Shown: positions 62,494 through 64,000 of the stretch, piece by piece
Position numbering within the stretch: position 1 is the stretch's first letter
Layout: each line of letters opens with the position of its first letter
Assembly: GCF_027924605.1 (NCBI RefSeq)
Contig: NZ_AP027042.1
Span: 4,379,524-4,443,523 of the forward strand
DNA length: 64,000 bases
Direction: 5' to 3'
Source: Dyella sp. GSA-30
Lineage (GTDB): Bacteria; Pseudomonadota; Gammaproteobacteria; Xanthomonadales; Rhodanobacteraceae
Made by a program: the position numbers and the translations under genes
The notes under the pieces: generated by a model
The model's database searches: none
What the model saw: only the letters and a program-made list of their open reading frames with translations
What the model was told of the DNA's origin: nothing

Positions 62494-64000
62494 ATGAGCG
62501 TACCCCCGGCGACCGACCCCAAGCCCCAACGCCGCCTTGGCGCGCTGGTTCAACTCTGGCCTTTCCTGAGACCACACCGTGCGTTGGCGATCGGCTGGCT
62601 GGTGTTTCTCGCTATCTCATCCAGCGCCACGCTGGTCCTGCCGGCCGCCGTGCGCAAGATCGTCGACCAGGGCTTCAGCGCTGCCAACGCCGAGGCGATC
62701 AACCAGACCTTTCTCGGCCTGTTCTGTGTGGCGGTCGTGCTGGCCTTTGCCACCGCCGCTCGCTACTTCTGCATCACCCTGCTCGGCGAGCGTGCCCTGG
62801 CAGCGATGCGCAGCCAGCTCTATGCCCATGTGATCCGACTCGACGTCGGCTTTTTCGAGCGCAGCCGCGTCGGCGAACTGACGTCGCGACTGGGTACCGA
62901 CACTGAAGTGGTGCAGGCCCTGATCGGCTCGGGCATTTCCATTGCAGTGCGCAGCGTGGTGATGCTGATCGGCGCCACGGCAGCCATGATCTGGACCAGC
63001 CCACGCCTGGCCGGCCTGACCGGCCTGGTGATCCCGGTGGTGCTGTTACCGATCCTGATCTTCGGCCGGCGCGTGCAGAAGCTGTCGCGTGCCAGCCAGG
63101 ACCGCCTGGCCGATGCCGCGGCGATCGCCAACGAAACGCTCAACGCGGCTCCCGCGGTAAAGGCGTATGCGCGCGAGGGCGTCGAAAGCGAGCGTTACGG
63201 CAGTGCCATTGCGCTCGCCCTGGCCACCGCACGTCGCCGCATCAGCGTGCGCGCGATTCTTACCGCCGCCATCATCGTGTTGTTCTTCGGTGCCATCACC
63301 CTGGTGCTGTGGGCCGGTGCGCATGACGTGCTCGACGGCACGATGCAAGCCGGCGTACTCAGCCAGTTCGTGTTGTATGCGCTGTTTTCCGCTGGCGCAT
63401 TGATGAGCCTTTCCGAAGTCTGGGGCGACGTGCTGCGTGCCGCCGGCGCCACCGAGCGCATCAGCGAACTGTTCGCGGAAACACCGGAGATCGTCACGCG
63501 CGAGCCGGCCATCGCACTGCCGAAACCGACACGCGCCGCGCTGCGTTTCGAACATGTGGAGTTTCATTATCCGAGCCGCCCGGATGCACCGGCCTTGCAC
63601 GACTTCACGCTGGACGTGCGCCCTGGCGAAACAGTCGCCCTGGTCGGCCCTTCCGGTGCGGGCAAGAGCACGGTGCTTGCGTTGCTGCTGCGTTTCTACG
63701 ATCCGCAGCGGGGTCGCATCAGCTTAGACGGGATCGACCTGAAGGCATTGGCGTTACCCGAGCTGCGCGGAGCGATTGCGCTGGTACCGCAGGAGACGGT
63801 GATCTTCAGTGGCACGGCTGCGGACAATATCCGCTTCGGTCGCCAGGATGCCGGCGATGATGAAGTGCGAGAGGCGGCTGCTTCGGCCGAAGCGCATGAA
63901 TTCATCAGTGCATTGAGTGGCGGCTATGCGTCGGAGCTGGGCGAGCGTGGTGTGCGCCTGTCCGGCGGTCAGCGCCAGCGTGTTGCCATTGCTCGCGCGA
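62494..64000 (+). CDS. ABC exporter with fused ATPase, MsbA-like (cut at right edge)
   Basis: An ABC transporter half-molecule, 502 codons visible with no stop before the edge. Six membrane helices are in the N-terminal ~310 residues, with the coupling motif ELTSRLGTDTEVVQ. The ATPase domain begins near residue 345. Walker A is GPSGAGKST (63645-63671), the Q-loop LVPQETVIFSG, and the signature LSGGQRQRVAIARA at the very end. Walker B lies past the edge. The fold is like MsbA/TIGR02204-type lipid or drug exporters. It starts 74 bases after the acyltransferase gene, so the two may work on the same envelope lipid or polysaccharide; this is inferred. Confidence 0.92.
   Translation, partial: MSVPPATDPKPQRRLGALVQLWPFLRPHRALAIGWLVFLAISSSATLVLPAAVRKIVDQGFSAANAEAINQTFLGLFCVAVVLAFATAARYFCITLLGERALAAMRSQLYAHVIRLDVGFFERSRVGELTSRLGTDTEVVQALIGSGISIAVRSVVMLIGATAAMIWTSPRLAGLTGLVIPVVLLPILIFGRRVQKLSRASQDRLADAAAIANETLNAAPAVKAYAREGVESERYGSAIALALATARRRISVRAILTAAIIVLFFGAITLVLWAGAHDVLDGTMQAGVLSQFVLYALFSAGALMSLSEVWGDVLRAAGATERISELFAETPEIVTREPAIALPKPTRAALRFEHVEFHYPSRPDAPALHDFTLDVRPGETVALVGPSGAGKSTVLALLLRFYDPQRGRISLDGIDLKALALPELRGAIALVPQETVIFSGTAADNIRFGRQDAGDDEVREAAASAEAHEFISALSGGYASELGERGVRLSGGQRQRVAIARA

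Overview
The window looks like a chromosomal stretch of a high-GC gammaproteobacterium of the Xanthomonadales, most likely Rhodanobacteraceae (Dyella/Rhodanobacter/Luteibacter type). This is an inference from the gene set and order (tRNA-Ser, serS, rarA, lolA, ftsK, ald, trxB, aat, ispG, xseA), from the HD-GYP, DUF2339 and DUF3999 proteins, and from many dispersed GC-rich hairpin repeats between genes. I could not run a search to name the genus.

Bases 1-18,600 are accessory. They begin with a possible defence locus: an FRG-domain protein, a large ABC/SMC-like ATPase whose C-terminus carries RxxxE and RNxxxH motifs of the PrrC/RloC (HEPN) anticodon-nuclease type, and an orphan protein. Next comes a small plasmid- or satellite-like module with an inovirus Gp2/YagK-type replication protein, an AlpA-like regulator, a non-coding stretch of about 1 kb, two tiny membrane-associated proteins and a DUF932 protein. 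Metal and redox genes follow. There is an ArsR regulator, and a mer locus (merR, a textbook mer operator, merT, merP, a CxxC AhpD-like protein) with no mercuric reductase in view. A likely operon PadR-DoxX-multicopper oxidase-ChrA sits beside them. The accessory block ends with a secreted phosphoesterase, an XRE regulator and an orphan lipoprotein.

The tRNA-Ser(UGA) at 19,719-19,808 has its 3' end facing the accessory block, the usual geometry for an island inserted at a tRNA 3' end, but no integrase or second att copy is visible. To its right the chromosome looks like core genome. The first part holds serS with a small membrane protein, a flavin monooxygenase and a class A beta-lactamase. 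A signalling group follows: PP2C phosphatase, LysM/TPR lipoprotein, membrane Ser/Thr kinase and FHA protein. After it come rarA, the DUF3999/DUF2339 pair, lolA, ftsK, ald and trxB.

From 41.6 kb there are a FemAB-like acetyltransferase, an alpha/beta hydrolase, aat, an HD-GYP protein, a methyltransferase abutting ispG, a CoA-transferase, a phospholipase D/cardiolipin synthase, xseA, and an acetolactate-synthase-like enzyme next to an aldehyde dehydrogenase. After a repeat-rich 660-base gap come a YdcF-like protein, a lipase-like hydrolase, an ECF sigma / anti-sigma / YigZ operon, an acyltransferase and an ABC exporter cut off by the right edge.

Two dispersed repeat families occupy most intergenic gaps of the core part. 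One is a ~45-bp element (CCCTCACCCCAACCCTCTCC...), often in inverted pairs. The other is a ~25-bp palindrome (CGTCATTCCGGCG.AGGCCGGAA). Neither was seen in the accessory block, which supports a recent and separate origin for it.
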